A stretch of DNA of 64,000 nucleotides from Acidobacteriota bacterium (GCA_016716435.1 JADJWI010000003.1:992001-1056000); one strand, 5' to 3'; positions 47,478 through 56,012 are shown, counted from the first letter of the stretch. Notes: generated by a model from the letters alone, not told the origin. Made by a program: numbers and translations.

Positions 47478-48495
47478 AAACGGTCTGATCGTAGGGAAGT
47501 TCTCGCCGCTTCACAAAGGGCACGAATCACTGATCCGCTTTGGGCTCTCTAAGTGTGACCAGCTATACGTATTTGCCTATTCTAATCCGGAAAGCAAGGG
47601 TCACTCTTCCCAAGAGAGACAGAAGTGGCTAAGCGAACTTTTCCCGGAGATTAAGTCAGCCTCGATCTCCGCTGAAATGGCGAGTACAGCGCTTGGCCTT
47701 TCGATGCCGCTAAATGACGCGGACGACGTCGTTCATCGCCGCTTTGTGGGAGACCTATGGCGGAAGCTTGTCGGGTTACCACTGGATGTGGTCTTTACTA
47801 GTGAAGCCTATGGCGATGGGTTTGCCGATGAGCTGTCAGAGTATCTTAAGTCTATGCAAGGTCAAGGTGAGGTGTCTCACGAGATGATGGATCTTGAACG
47901 AAAGCATATACCTATTTCCGGGACAATTTTGCGTCAAGATATCCATGAAAATAGAAAGTTTCTTTCGCCAATTGTATATGCTTCGTTTGTTCATCGAATC
48001 TGCCTTCTCGGTGCGGAATCGACAGGAAAAAGCACCCTTGCTGAACGCTTAGGAGAAGAGTTTGAAACTGTGTTCGTACCCGAGTATGGCCGGGAATTGT
48101 GGGAATCGCAGGGCGGCCACCTGAGCTATGAGGACATGTTGAAGATCGCAAAAACCCATATTTCCAACGAAGAGCGGATCATTATTGGTGCGAACAAGTT
48201 TCTCTTTGTCGATACGTCACCGCTGACGACCTTCCTTTACAGCAAGAATATGTTTGATACGGTAGATGTCGAACTGAAGAGCCTTGCAAACAGAAATTAT
48301 GATCTTACCTTTCTTTGCATGCCTGACTTCCCGTTTGTACAAGACGGTACACGTACTAACAAGGAATTTCAGAATCTTCAACACCAGCAGTATTTACGGG
48401 AACTAAGCGAGCGTGATATCCCTTTTACAGCCCTCACTGGTTCGATCAGAGAGCGGGTCGATGCTGTGAAAATGAAGCTAAGCGAGTATAAGTAA
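47452..48495 (+). CDS. nadR: NadR-like NMN adenylyltransferase / ribosylnicotinamide kinase
   Basis: Bifunctional NAD-salvage enzyme of 347 aa. N-terminal nucleotidyltransferase with GKFSPLHKGHESLI (HxGH) and ISGTILRQDI (ISGTxxR); C-terminal kinase with Walker A LLGAESTGKSTLAERLGEE and RTNKEFQ..H near the lid. The N-terminal repressor HTH of enterobacterial NadR is absent. Together with pnuC it turns imported nicotinamide riboside into NAD. Confidence 0.92.
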   Translation: MSNKPIRYRNGLIVGKFSPLHKGHESLIRFGLSKCDQLYVFAYSNPESKGHSSQERQKWLSELFPEIKSASISAEMASTALGLSMPLNDADDVVHRRFVGDLWRKLVGLPLDVVFTSEAYGDGFADELSEYLKSMQGQGEVSHEMMDLERKHIPISGTILRQDIHENRKFLSPIVYASFVHRICLLGAESTGKSTLAERLGEEFETVFVPEYGRELWESQGGHLSYEDMLKIAKTHISNEERIIIGANKFLFVDTSPLTTFLYSKNMFDTVDVELKSLANRNYDLTFLCMPDFPFVQDGTRTNKEFQNLQHQQYLRELSERDIPFTALTGSIRERVDAVKMKLSEYK

Positions 48496-48505
48496 ACTTA
48501 AAAGT

Positions 48506-48904
48506 ATGGAACTAAATATCGGTGATTCTTTCTCTCGCACCCGCGAGGTTACGGATGCGCTTGTTCGGGCGTTTGCGGAGCTTTCGGGGGATTTTAATCC
48601 GATACATCTCGATGAGGAATTTGCGGCAAAGACGCAGTTTGGCCGGCGGATCGCTCATGGGATGCTGACGGGGGCGTTCATCTCGGCCGTGCTCGGGCAG
48701 GAATTTGCCGAGCGGCGGATCGTCTATCTTTCGCAGACGATGCGGTTCACGGCACCGGTCTTCATTGGCGACTCAGTGACGGTCACCTCGACCGTCTCGC
48801 ACATCCGCGAGGACAAGGGGATCGTCACTCTTCAAACCATCTGCACAAATCAAAACGGCGAAACGCTCGTCACCGGCGAATCAAAGGTGATGATCCTACC
48901 TTAG
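48506..48904 (+). CDS. MaoC-family (R)-specific enoyl-CoA hydratase
   Basis: Hot-dog-fold hydratase of 132 aa. DFNPIHLDEEFAAKTQFGRR with IAHGMLTGAFISAVLG has the catalytic Asp and His of the PhaJ type. Likely hydrates trans-2-enoyl-CoA. GC rises again compared with pnuC-nadR. Start is 10 bp after nadR. Confidence 0.88.
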   Translation: MELNIGDSFSRTREVTDALVRAFAELSGDFNPIHLDEEFAAKTQFGRRIAHGMLTGAFISAVLGQEFAERRIVYLSQTMRFTAPVFIGDSVTVTSTVSHIREDKGIVTLQTICTNQNGETLVTGESKVMILP

Positions 48905-48963
48905 CTGCACGCGGTAACGCCGTGTTTGCCTAAACATTTTCGTAAGGCTATCATTGCTCATTC

Positions 48964-50292
48964 ATGGAAGCTGAAACGAAAGCAAAAGGGTTGGAGATGG
49001 CTCCGGCGGAAGGCAAACTTGGCATCTTGCTCGTTGGGCTCGGTGCGGTCTCGACGACGCTCGTCGCCGGGGTTGAGGCGATCCGCCGCGGCATCGCGCA
49101 GCCCGTCGGCTCGCTGACGCAGATGGGCACGATCCGTCTCGGCAAACGGACAGAGAACAACGTCCCGCGGATTAAAGATTTTGTCCCGCTTGCCTCGCTT
49201 GAGGACGTGGTCTTCGGCGCCTGGGACATCTTTCATGACAACGCTTTTGAGGCCGCCAAAAATGCCGGCGTGCTTGAAAAGGACTTGCTCGAGCAGGTCT
49301 CTGAACAGCTCTCGTCTCTAAAGCCGATGCCGGCCGTTTTTGAGCAATTTTATGTAAAGCGGCTTCACGGCGAGAATGTAAAAACCGGCAAAAACAAGAT
49401 GGAGCTTGCCGAGCAGCTCATCGAGGACATCGCGAAGTTCAAGTCTGAAAATGGATGCGACCGGCTGGTGATGGTCTGGGCTGCATCGACCGAGGTTTAT
49501 CTTGAGCACACTGCGAGCCACCTGACGATCGAGGCGTTTGAGCAGGGACTTTACGACAGCGACCCCGCGATCGCTCCGTCAATGATCTATGCCTATGCGG
49601 CGATCAAGTCGGGCGTCCCTTTTGCGAACGGTGCTCCGAATCTGACCGCGGATATTCCTGCTCTAACAAAACTTGCCGAAACCAACGGCGTCCCGATATG
49701 CGGTAAAGACTTCAAGACCGGCCAAACGCTTATGAAGACCATTATCGCACCGGGATTGAAGTCGCGGATGTTGGGGCTCGACGGCTGGTATTCGACCAAC
49801 ATTCTCGGCAATCGCGACGGCGAGGTGCTCGACGACCCAGAAAGCTTCAAAACAAAAGAGGAATCGAAGCTTTCCGTGCTTGAGCATATCCTCCAGCCCG
49901 AGGTCTATCCGGACCTTTACGAAGGCTTTTCGCACGTCGTCCGCATCAATTATTATCCGCCGCGTGGCGATAACAAAGAAGGCTGGGACAGCATCGACAT
50001 CTTCGGCTGGCTCGGCTATAAGATGCAGATCAAGATCGATTTTCTCTGCCGCGATTCGATCCTCGCCGCCCCGCTTGCGCTCGACCTCGCCCTATTCCTC
50101 GACCTCGCACAGCGTGCCGGGATGCGAGGCGTGCAGGAATGGCTTTCGTTCTATTTCAAAGCTCCGCAGACGGCCCCGGGGCTATATCCCGAGCACGATC
50201 TTTTTATCCAACTGATGAAGCTCAAGAACACGCTTCGGCACATGATGGGCGAAGATCTGATCACGCATTTGGGCCTAGAATATTATGATTAA
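48964..50292 (+). CDS. ino1: myo-Inositol-1-phosphate synthase
   Basis: NAD-dependent enzyme of 442 aa converting glucose-6-phosphate to inositol-3-phosphate. GILLVGLGAVSTTLVAGVEA is the NAD-binding loop; IYAYAAIKSGVPFANGAPNL, CGKDFKTGQTLMKTIIAPGL and STNILGNRDGEVL are family blocks. Followed by an intrinsic terminator. Inositol could serve phosphoinositide lipids or compatible solutes, which is inference. Confidence 0.93.
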   Translation: MEAETKAKGLEMAPAEGKLGILLVGLGAVSTTLVAGVEAIRRGIAQPVGSLTQMGTIRLGKRTENNVPRIKDFVPLASLEDVVFGAWDIFHDNAFEAAKNAGVLEKDLLEQVSEQLSSLKPMPAVFEQFYVKRLHGENVKTGKNKMELAEQLIEDIAKFKSENGCDRLVMVWAASTEVYLEHTASHLTIEAFEQGLYDSDPAIAPSMIYAYAAIKSGVPFANGAPNLTADIPALTKLAETNGVPICGKDFKTGQTLMKTIIAPGLKSRMLGLDGWYSTNILGNRDGEVLDDPESFKTKEESKLSVLEHILQPEVYPDLYEGFSHVVRINYYPPRGDNKEGWDSIDIFGWLGYKMQIKIDFLCRDSILAAPLALDLALFLDLAQRAGMRGVQEWLSFYFKAPQTAPGLYPEHDLFIQLMKLKNTLRHMMGEDLITHLGLEYYD

Positions 50293-50294
50293 AG

Positions 50295-50337
50295 CCGGTG
50301 AGCCGATATTTCGAATCGGCCCGGATTCCATTTTTTG
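50295..50337 (+). terminator. Intrinsic terminator after ino1
   Basis: CCGG...GCCGAT loop ATCGGC CCGG forms a stem followed by ATTCCATTTTTTG. The rest of the 291-bp gap to the AAA+ gene holds that gene's promoter and dyad. Confidence 0.7.
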
Positions 50338-50481
50338 CTTGAAGATTTGTGCGATATGTGCGAATAATGTCACAGGGAATGCCATGTGCTTCCCCAGCCA
50401 GCCAGCCCGGACGGGTTTGGCATTACCCGGACCCAAACTCCAGCCAACGAACAAATTGTTGACATCATCTATATCCTTGAC

Positions 50482-50521
50482 GATAGCGGGTTTACGCTAT
50501 CCTGGCGATTCGGATTATAAT
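50482..50521 (+). promoter_or_regulatory. Promoter region of the AAA+ gene with a 7-bp dyad
   Basis: A consensus TATAAT -10 is at 50516-50521. GATAGCG (50482-50488) and CGCTATC (50495-50501) form an inverted repeat across the -35 area, where no good -35 exists, so the promoter may need an activator or be regulated through the dyad. Confidence 0.5.
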
Positions 50522-50583
50522 GCCTGAATGCGGGCAGCCGAATCGGATCGAGCGGTACCGGCGAATTTAGGGAGCAAGGTCAA

Positions 50584-51792
50584 ATGAAAACCGACACCAC
50601 AAAAAAGAAAGATCAGGAACCCAAGGGCATTTTGCTGGACCCCGACCGCAAGAGCCCGCGTGCGGCAGATTTTGAGGATCGCCTCGGTGATTTTATCGTC
50701 GGGCAGGAAAGGGCCGTCCGCCGGATGAGCGGGCTTTTCCAGATATATCTTGCCGGGATGAACAACCCTTCGCGGCCGATCGGGACCATGCTTTTCCTCG
50801 GGCCGACCGGCTCCGGTAAAACCCGCGTTGTTGAAGCAGCGAGCGAGGTGCTTTTTGGGGATCCGCACTCGGTCGTGAAGATCGATTGCGCCGAATTTCA
50901 GCACTCGCACGAGATCGCCAAGCTTATCGGTTCGCCTCCCGGATATCTCGGTCACCGAGAAACCTCGCCGATGCTGACGCAGGAAAATCTCGATAAGGCC
51001 CATACCGAAGAGACGAAGCTCACTTTTGTACTCTTTGATGAGATCGAGAAAGCTTCGGATTCGCTCTGGCAGCTTCTGCTTGGGATCTTGGATAAGGCGA
51101 CTTTGACACTTGGCGATAACCGCCGCGTTGATTTCTCGCGGACGATCGTCATTCTGACGTCGAACCTTGGTGCTCGCGAGATGTCTGACATGATCTCAGG
51201 CGGCATCGGCTTTGCACCGACCAAGCAGGGCACGCCCCGGGAAGATACTGAGATCGATACAAAGATCTACCGCACCGCACTCGAGGCGGCAAAGCGAAAG
51301 TTCTCGCCTGAGTTCATGAACCGGATAGATAAGGTCGTGGTCTTCCGCAGCCTTAAGGAACATCATCTGCGGCGGATACTCGACATCGAGCTCCGGTCGG
51401 TTCAGGACCGCATTACGGAATCGGCAGGCACGAAGTTCATCTTCGAATGCTCGGACCCGGCGAAGGAATTTCTGCTACAGGAAGGCATCGACCTCAAATA
51501 TGGCGCACGCCACTTGAAGCGTTCGATCGAGCGGTTCCTCGTTTATCCGCTTTCGAACCTCGTCGCGACCCAGCAGGTTGAGACCGGCGACTTGGTTTAT
51601 GTAGATTACGATGAGAAGAAAGATCTGCTCATCTTTACCAAGCAGGAAGGGAAGATGATAGTCGCGGACTCCGCACCGGAGATCGACGATATTCCGACGC
51701 TTGAAAAATCAGACGCAGCTGGCATGCCGCTTCCCGAGGTCGCCGTCGCAACGCAAATGAGCAAATCACAAGGCGAGAATAACGAGGTGTAG
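50584..51792 (+). CDS. AAA+ ATPase of the ClpB/ClpA D2 / ClpX-like type
   Basis: Single-AAA+-domain protein of 402 aa. Walker A LFLGPTGSGKTRVVEAA, Walker B FVLFDEIEKASDSLWQ, sensor 1 TIVILTSNLGAREM, arginine finger region KFSPEFMNRIDKVVVFRSL and sensor 2 LKYGARHLKRSIERFLVYPL. This matches the C-terminal module of ClpA/B proteins without an N-domain or first AAA ring, so it is a stand-alone unfoldase or a protease partner. The tail (350-402) is acidic and unassigned. Confidence 0.85.
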   Translation: MKTDTTKKKDQEPKGILLDPDRKSPRAADFEDRLGDFIVGQERAVRRMSGLFQIYLAGMNNPSRPIGTMLFLGPTGSGKTRVVEAASEVLFGDPHSVVKIDCAEFQHSHEIAKLIGSPPGYLGHRETSPMLTQENLDKAHTEETKLTFVLFDEIEKASDSLWQLLLGILDKATLTLGDNRRVDFSRTIVILTSNLGAREMSDMISGGIGFAPTKQGTPREDTEIDTKIYRTALEAAKRKFSPEFMNRIDKVVVFRSLKEHHLRRILDIELRSVQDRITESAGTKFIFECSDPAKEFLLQEGIDLKYGARHLKRSIERFLVYPLSNLVATQQVETGDLVYVDYDEKKDLLIFTKQEGKMIVADSAPEIDDIPTLEKSDAAGMPLPEVAVATQMSKSQGENNEV

Positions 51793-51823
51793 TCAGATCG
51801 CCGTTATCTCATTCTCTGCGAAA

Positions 51824-51873
51824 AAAATGGCGGGCTCTGCGTTTGAAATCGCTCAAACGCAGAGCCCGTTTTA
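51824..51873. terminator. Bidirectional terminator
   Basis: CGGGCTCTGCGTTTGA and TCAAACGCAGAGCCCG form a perfect 16-bp stem with a 6-nt loop, with an A run before and TTTTA after, between the convergent AAA+ and arsC genes. Confidence 0.9.
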
Positions 51874-51889
51874 TTCAAACGAAAAGCTT

Positions 51890-52315
51890 TTAAATCATCC
51901 ATTTTAGCTCATTTTCAGCATACTCGCGAATATGGTCGCGAACGTCGCGAAAAGCCGCGAGCCGCGTATCCTCGTCGCCTTCGACCGTCGCCGGGTCGTC
52001 GAACGAATGGTGTATGACCTTGGTGCGTGCCGGAAAGTAGGGGCAATTCTCGCGGGCGTTGTCGCAGACGGTGAGTACATAGTCGATCTCCCGGCCCGCG
52101 AACTCATCGACGGATTTTGAGCGGTGGCCGCTGATGTCGATGCCGATCTCGGCCATCGCCTTGATGGCTTCGGGCCGAACGATGCTCGGGTGCGTGCCGG
52201 CACTGAAAACGTCAAACCGGTCGCCGAAAAGATGCCGGGCGATACCTTCAGCCATCTGCGATCGGGCCGAATTACCGGTGCAGAGTACTAAAATGCTTTG
52301 CTTGTTTTCTGCCAT
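51890..52315 (-). CDS. arsC: Arsenate reductase, thioredoxin-coupled (low-MW phosphatase fold)
   Basis: Reduces arsenate to arsenite, 141 aa. P-loop with nucleophilic Cys: LVLCTGNSARSQMAEG; the shuttle cysteines are in VCDNARENCPYF, indicating thioredoxin-type recycling. It follows the ACR3 gene by 3 bp. Its substrate arsenite would then be exported by ACR3. Confidence 0.93.
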   Translation of the reverse strand: MAENKQSILVLCTGNSARSQMAEGIARHLFGDRFDVFSAGTHPSIVRPEAIKAMAEIGIDISGHRSKSVDEFAGREIDYVLTVCDNARENCPYFPARTKVIHHSFDDPATVEGDEDTRLAAFRDVRDHIREYAENELKWMI

Positions 52316-52318
52316 TTT

Positions 52319-53389
52319 TTACCTCAAGGCCTCCGGAAAATTGCCTCGCTGCCTTAAAGCAACACGAACGAGTAAGATCAGCACTGGCACCTCGATCAGC
52401 GGGCCGATGACCGCGGCGAACGCAACGCCGGAATTAATACCGAATACGGCGATGGCGACCGCAATGCCGAGCTCGAAATTATTGCCCGCAGCGGTGAAGG
52501 CGAGCGACGTGCTCTTCGGGTAATCGGCTCCGGCCTTCTTCGCCATATAGAACGCCGAAAAGAACATGATCACAAAATAGAGCACGAGCGGGATCGCGAT
52601 CCGCACCACATCGAACGGAATCTCGATGATCAACTGGCCCTTGTAGCTGAACATCACGACGATGGTGAAGAGCAAAGCGAGCAGCGTTATAGGGCTGATC
52701 TTTGGGATGAAAACGCCCTCGTACCACTCGCGGCCTTTCGCGCGGACGAGCACGAAACGGGTGATCATCCCGGCAAAGAACGGGATGCCGAGGTAGATCA
52801 AAACGCTCTCGGCGATCTGGGCAATGCTAATATCGACCGCCGCACCCGCAACACCGAATAGCGGCGGCAGGACCGTTACGAAGATATAGGCATAGACGCT
52901 GTAAAAGAGCACCTGGAAGATGCTGTTGAAAGCGACCAGGCCCGCGACGTACTCGTTATCACCTTTGGCCAGGTCGTTCCAGACGAGGACCATCGCGATG
53001 CAGCGGGCGATGCCGATCATGATCAGGCCGATCATATACTCGGGCTTATCAAAAAGCAGCCCGACCGCGAGGAAGAACATCAGGAGCGGGCCGATGATCC
53101 AGTTTTGAACAAGCGAGAGAGCGAGGATCTTGGTGTTGCGAAAGACCGACGGGAGTTCTTCATACCGTACCTTGGCGAGCGGCGGGTACATCATCAGGAT
53201 AAGCCCGATGGCGATCGGTATGTTCGTCGTGCCGGCCTGAAACCGGTTGATGAAGTCGGCCGTTCCGGGAACCAAATAGCCAATGCCGACACCCAGGGCC
53301 ATCGCGGCGAAGATCCAGAGGGTCAGGTATCGGTCGAGGAATGAGAGCCGCTTGACCGGGTCTGCGGCTTCAGATGTGTGTGTCGCCAT
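52319..53389 (-). CDS. ACR3-family arsenite efflux transporter
   Basis: Inner-membrane As(III) exporter of 356 aa with ten helices. LDRYLTLWIFAAMALGVGIG, IGLILMMYPPLAKVRYEELP, the Cys-containing GIARCIAMVLVWNDLAKGDN and TAAGNNFELGIAVAIAVFG are characteristic. It has its own promoter with an ArsR-type dyad and a predicted leader of only 4 nt. Often annotated arsB. Confidence 0.94.
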   Translation of the reverse strand: MATHTSEAADPVKRLSFLDRYLTLWIFAAMALGVGIGYLVPGTADFINRFQAGTTNIPIAIGLILMMYPPLAKVRYEELPSVFRNTKILALSLVQNWIIGPLLMFFLAVGLLFDKPEYMIGLIMIGIARCIAMVLVWNDLAKGDNEYVAGLVAFNSIFQVLFYSVYAYIFVTVLPPLFGVAGAAVDISIAQIAESVLIYLGIPFFAGMITRFVLVRAKGREWYEGVFIPKISPITLLALLFTIVVMFSYKGQLIIEIPFDVVRIAIPLVLYFVIMFFSAFYMAKKAGADYPKSTSLAFTAAGNNFELGIAVAIAVFGINSGVAFAAVIGPLIEVPVLILLVRVALRQRGNFPEALR

Positions 53390-53399
53390 ATGACCAATG

Positions 53400-53429
53400 A
53401 TAATATATGCGAATGAGCATATATGTAAA
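53400..53429 (-). promoter_or_regulatory. ArsR-type operator within the ACR3 promoter
   Basis: Perfect arms ATATATGC (53403-53410) and GCATATAT (53417-53424) with 6 bp between. On the minus strand they lie between TTTACA (-35) and TATTAT (-10), an 18-bp spacer, so a bound repressor would block polymerase. Confidence 0.75.
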
Positions 53430-53479
53430 ATGAATGGGCGTTAAATATTGGTTACAGATCTTTAGGCCAGAGACTCGAA

Positions 53480-54661
53480 CTAGATCCGGTCTTCCATCAG
53501 AGACCTATATATGTCTTCGCATATATCATCGATGTTCTCGATACCGACGGAAATACGAAGCAGGCCATCGGAAACCCCGGCCTTCGCGCGTTCCTCGGGC
53601 GAGAGTGTCGCATGGGTCATAAGTGCAACGGGTTGGATCAATGTTTCGACTCCGCCGAGCGAGGTGGCGAAGGTGCATACGCGGAGCTTTCCAACGAGGG
53701 ACTTCGCGGCATCGGCCGTCCCAACGTCGGCGGCGAGCATTCCGCCAAACCCGCGCAACTGCCGTGCTGCGGTCTCATGGCCGGGATGATCGGCAAGGCC
53801 GGGATAGTGCACAGCCTTGACCGCCGAAAGCTCCGAGAGATATTCGGCAAGGCGCATCGCGTTTTCGTTATGGCGTTCCATTCGAAGGGCGAGAGTTCTG
53901 ATGCCGCGGAGCACCAGCCAGGCGACCTGCGGTGCGATATTGCCGCCATAGAATTTCGCCGGGCCTATGCGGGCGGCTTCGACGAGTTCGCCGCGGCCGA
54001 CGATGACGCCGGCGGTCAGGTCGCTGTGGCCGCCGAGATATTTGGTCGCACTATGGATAACGAGGTCAGCACCGAGCGAGAGCGGCCGCTGGTTATATGG
54101 CGTGGCAAAGGTGTTATCGACGACCGTCGCGATTCCCGCGGCTCGGCCGATCGAACTGACCTCGGCGATGTCGGTGATCTTGACCAGCGGATTCGACGGC
54201 GATTCGACCCAGAACATGCGTGTATTCGGGCGGATCGCCGCCGCGTAAGCTTCGGCATTTTCGGCATCAATGAAGGTCGTCTCGATGCCAAATTGCCCGC
54301 CGATATATCGCAGGAAATTTGTGGTCGTTGAATACATCGATTCAGGTGCAACGACGTGATCGCCGGCCTTCAAAAGAGTAAAGGCCGCCGCTGAGATCGC
54401 CGCCATTCCTGAGGCAAGTGCCAGAGCCGCTTCGCCGCCTTCGAGCACGGCCATCGCTTGCTCAAGCGCGGTCTGCGTCGGATTTCCGAGCCGACCATAG
54501 TAGTAGCCGGGCTTTTCGTCGTTGTGGATCGCGATGCCTTCGTCAGGGTCGGTGAACGCGAAGACCGATGCCGGATAGATCGGCACCGAAAGGGCACCGA
54601 AATGCGCCTCGCGGTCTTCGCCGGCGTGGACGGCTAATGTTTCGAATGAATCTTCTTTCAT
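53480..54661 (-). CDS. Cys/Met-metabolism PLP enzyme (cystathionine gamma-synthase/lyase family)
   Basis: Fold-type I PLP enzyme of 393 aa. PIYPASVFAFTDPDEG, YYYGRLGNPTQTALEQAMAV, VVDNTFATPYNQRPLSLGAD and the PLP lysine in SATKYLGGHSDLTAG are typical. Could be cystathionine gamma-synthase, methionine gamma-lyase or O-acetylhomoserine sulfhydrylase. It lies between arsI and ACR3 in the arsenic locus, which is unusual. The ATG is preferred to a TTG 60 bp upstream. An AT-rich dyad like the ACR3 one lies in its 3' end. Confidence 0.85.
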   Translation of the reverse strand: MKEDSFETLAVHAGEDREAHFGALSVPIYPASVFAFTDPDEGIAIHNDEKPGYYYGRLGNPTQTALEQAMAVLEGGEAALALASGMAAISAAAFTLLKAGDHVVAPESMYSTTTNFLRYIGGQFGIETTFIDAENAEAYAAAIRPNTRMFWVESPSNPLVKITDIAEVSSIGRAAGIATVVDNTFATPYNQRPLSLGADLVIHSATKYLGGHSDLTAGVIVGRGELVEAARIGPAKFYGGNIAPQVAWLVLRGIRTLALRMERHNENAMRLAEYLSELSAVKAVHYPGLADHPGHETAARQLRGFGGMLAADVGTADAAKSLVGKLRVCTFATSLGGVETLIQPVALMTHATLSPEERAKAGVSDGLLRISVGIENIDDICEDIYRSLMEDRI

Positions 54662-54779
54662 GTCGGTATTGAGGCGAATATCCGGACGCGGATCGAGCGG
54701 GTCGAAACGACCGTAGTTCAATCATCGTTGATGGCCTGCCGTAACGACCCGATCCGCGTCCGAAATTTTCGTCTGAGAC

Positions 54780-54896
54780 TCAGCAGCATGGCGCTGATGT
54801 CGCCCCAATGGTAGTCGCCTTTTGGCTCGGTGTGCAACAGACGTTGGTTGAAAGCTCGGCGTGCTCGACCTTTTCACCGCAGCCGCAGGCCTCGGC
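54780..54896 (-). other. In-frame Cys-rich extension behind the arsI stop
   Basis: Directly after the TAG of arsI the same frame continues for 38 codons to a TGA, reading AEACGCGEKVEHAELS, then VCCTPSQK and ending APCC. Cys-pair tails of this kind occur at the C-terminus of some ArsI/CadI proteins. The codon choice looks coding. Confidence 0.7.
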
Positions 54897-55358
54897 CTAC
54901 GGTTCGGTGTTTTCGAGCACGACAAAGGCTTCCCATTCATTGCCGTCCGGGTCGCGTGCCCAGGTCTTGTCCTGCAGGGCATAGCAGCAATCGACCTTCA
55001 TTTCGTCAACGGTCATGAGCCCCGCCTCGACCCACCGCTCGCGGATCTTTAGAACGTCTTCGGTCGTTGCGACCTGAAGCCCGAGGTGCGAGAGCGTTCC
55101 GCCTTCCGAGTAGGGCACTTCATTAAGGACAAAGTTGAGAGGCGGTGCGGCGACATCGAACTTGGCGTAGCCGAATCGCGGGGCCTCGCTTTCTTCGCCC
55201 GCCTGCTCGCGAATGACCGAGTGAACGGTCGAGCTGCTCTTTACAAGCTTTACAGGCTCTTGCCCGAAAAGCCTTGAACAGAACTCGACACTTTTTTCGA
55301 TATCCCTGACGTTCAAAGATATATGCGGCTTAAGGTATGTGACATTATTTGATGACAT
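54897..55358 (-). CDS. arsI: ArsI/CadI-family VOC metalloenzyme (C-As lyase-like)
   Basis: Protein of 153 aa. KPHISLNVRDIEKSVEFCSR, then LSHLGLQVATTEDVLKIRER, the vicinal cysteines in EMKVDCCYALQDKTWARDPD and EWEAFVVLENTEP are hallmarks of ArsI/CadI. ArsI cleaves the carbon-arsenic bond of trivalent organoarsenicals; CadI binds cadmium. The stop TAG is followed in frame by a Cys-rich tail. GGAGAG ribosome-binding site and a TTGACA promoter lie upstream, divergent from arsR. Confidence 0.9.
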   Translation of the reverse strand: MSSNNVTYLKPHISLNVRDIEKSVEFCSRLFGQEPVKLVKSSSTVHSVIREQAGEESEAPRFGYAKFDVAAPPLNFVLNEVPYSEGGTLSHLGLQVATTEDVLKIRERWVEAGLMTVDEMKVDCCYALQDKTWARDPDGNEWEAFVVLENTEP

Positions 55359-55410
55359 TATGTTCTCTCCAGGTTTATTTCATATACGCAATAACAGATA
55401 TGTATAAGCG

Positions 55411-55439
55411 AATGTATTCCTCGTTCCCAGCTTTGTCAA
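55411..55439 (-). promoter_or_regulatory. arsI promoter
   Basis: On the minus strand TTGACA (55434-55439), 17 bp, TACATT (55411-55416). AT-rich repeated elements (GCGAATG, GATATGTATAAGCG, CATATACGCA) follow downstream and are candidate ArsR sites. Confidence 0.75.
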
Positions 55440-55447
55440 GTAAACAA

Positions 55448-55477
55448 TTGACACATATGTTATTATTTGCATATGAA
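55448..55477 (+). promoter_or_regulatory. arsR promoter and dyad
   Basis: TTGACA (55448-55453), 18 bp, TATGAA (55472-55477). ACATATG and CATATG arms lie in and around the spacer, the same layout as at ACR3. The -10 covers an in-frame ATG at 55473, so translation probably starts later. Confidence 0.65.
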
Positions 55478-55499
55478 AAGTCCGGACAGCCTCGAAAGC

Positions 55500-56012
55500 A
55501 TGGAGAAATTCTATATGGCATTGGCCGATAAGACCCGGCTTCGGCTGCTTAATCTGATGCGACAGAACGAGGTCTGCGTGTGCTTTTTCACCGAGGTGCT
55601 CGGCGACAGCCAGCCGAAGATCTCGCGGCATCTCGCATATCTCAGAAATGCCGGGATCGTTCAGGCCCGCCGTGATGGTAAGTGGATGCATTACAGCATC
55701 GTCTGGCCCGAGGACGATGGAGAAAGGCGGATGCTTGAGACGGCTCTAGATTGGCTTGCGGAAAAGGAAGACCTTCGGCTCGATCTGGAAAAGTACGAAA
55801 CGGTCTGCTGTACGCCTGAGCTTTTGGTTCAGATCGCCCGGACGCCGATTGATTTCATCAATGCGGACGCAGTTGCTACAGAGTTGAGTGAGGTGCCAAA
55901 GCCGAGGTCGGAACACCGGAGACAGCCGCAACCGGAGATCGAACGGGTCGAAGAGCCGCTCTTTGCCGAGCTAGCTCCGGCTCACAACGAGCTTGAAGAG
56001 TTCCTGCTCTGA
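55500..56012 (+). CDS. arsR: ArsR-family metalloregulator
   Basis: Repressor of 170 aa released by As(III). The winged helix ALADKTRLRLLNLMRQNEVC with metal-site motif CVCFFTEVLGDSQPKISRHL is an ELCVC-type site. A C-terminal extension beyond residue 100 includes a CC pair (TVCCTPELL), so additional metal ligands are possible. The start used (MEKFYMALAD) follows from the promoter; an ATG 27 bp upstream would add nine residues. Its end overlaps the convergent DUF5522 gene by 31 bp. Confidence 0.87.
   Translation: MEKFYMALADKTRLRLLNLMRQNEVCVCFFTEVLGDSQPKISRHLAYLRNAGIVQARRDGKWMHYSIVWPEDDGERRMLETALDWLAEKEDLRLDLEKYETVCCTPELLVQIARTPIDFINADAVATELSEVPKPRSEHRRQPQPEIERVEEPLFAELAPAHNELEEFLL

Noticed and set aside
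54722..54982. 86-codon minus-strand frame behind the PLP enzyme gene
   Set aside because: It lies in a different frame from the Cys-rich continuation of arsI and gives an Arg/Pro-rich sequence without family resemblance.
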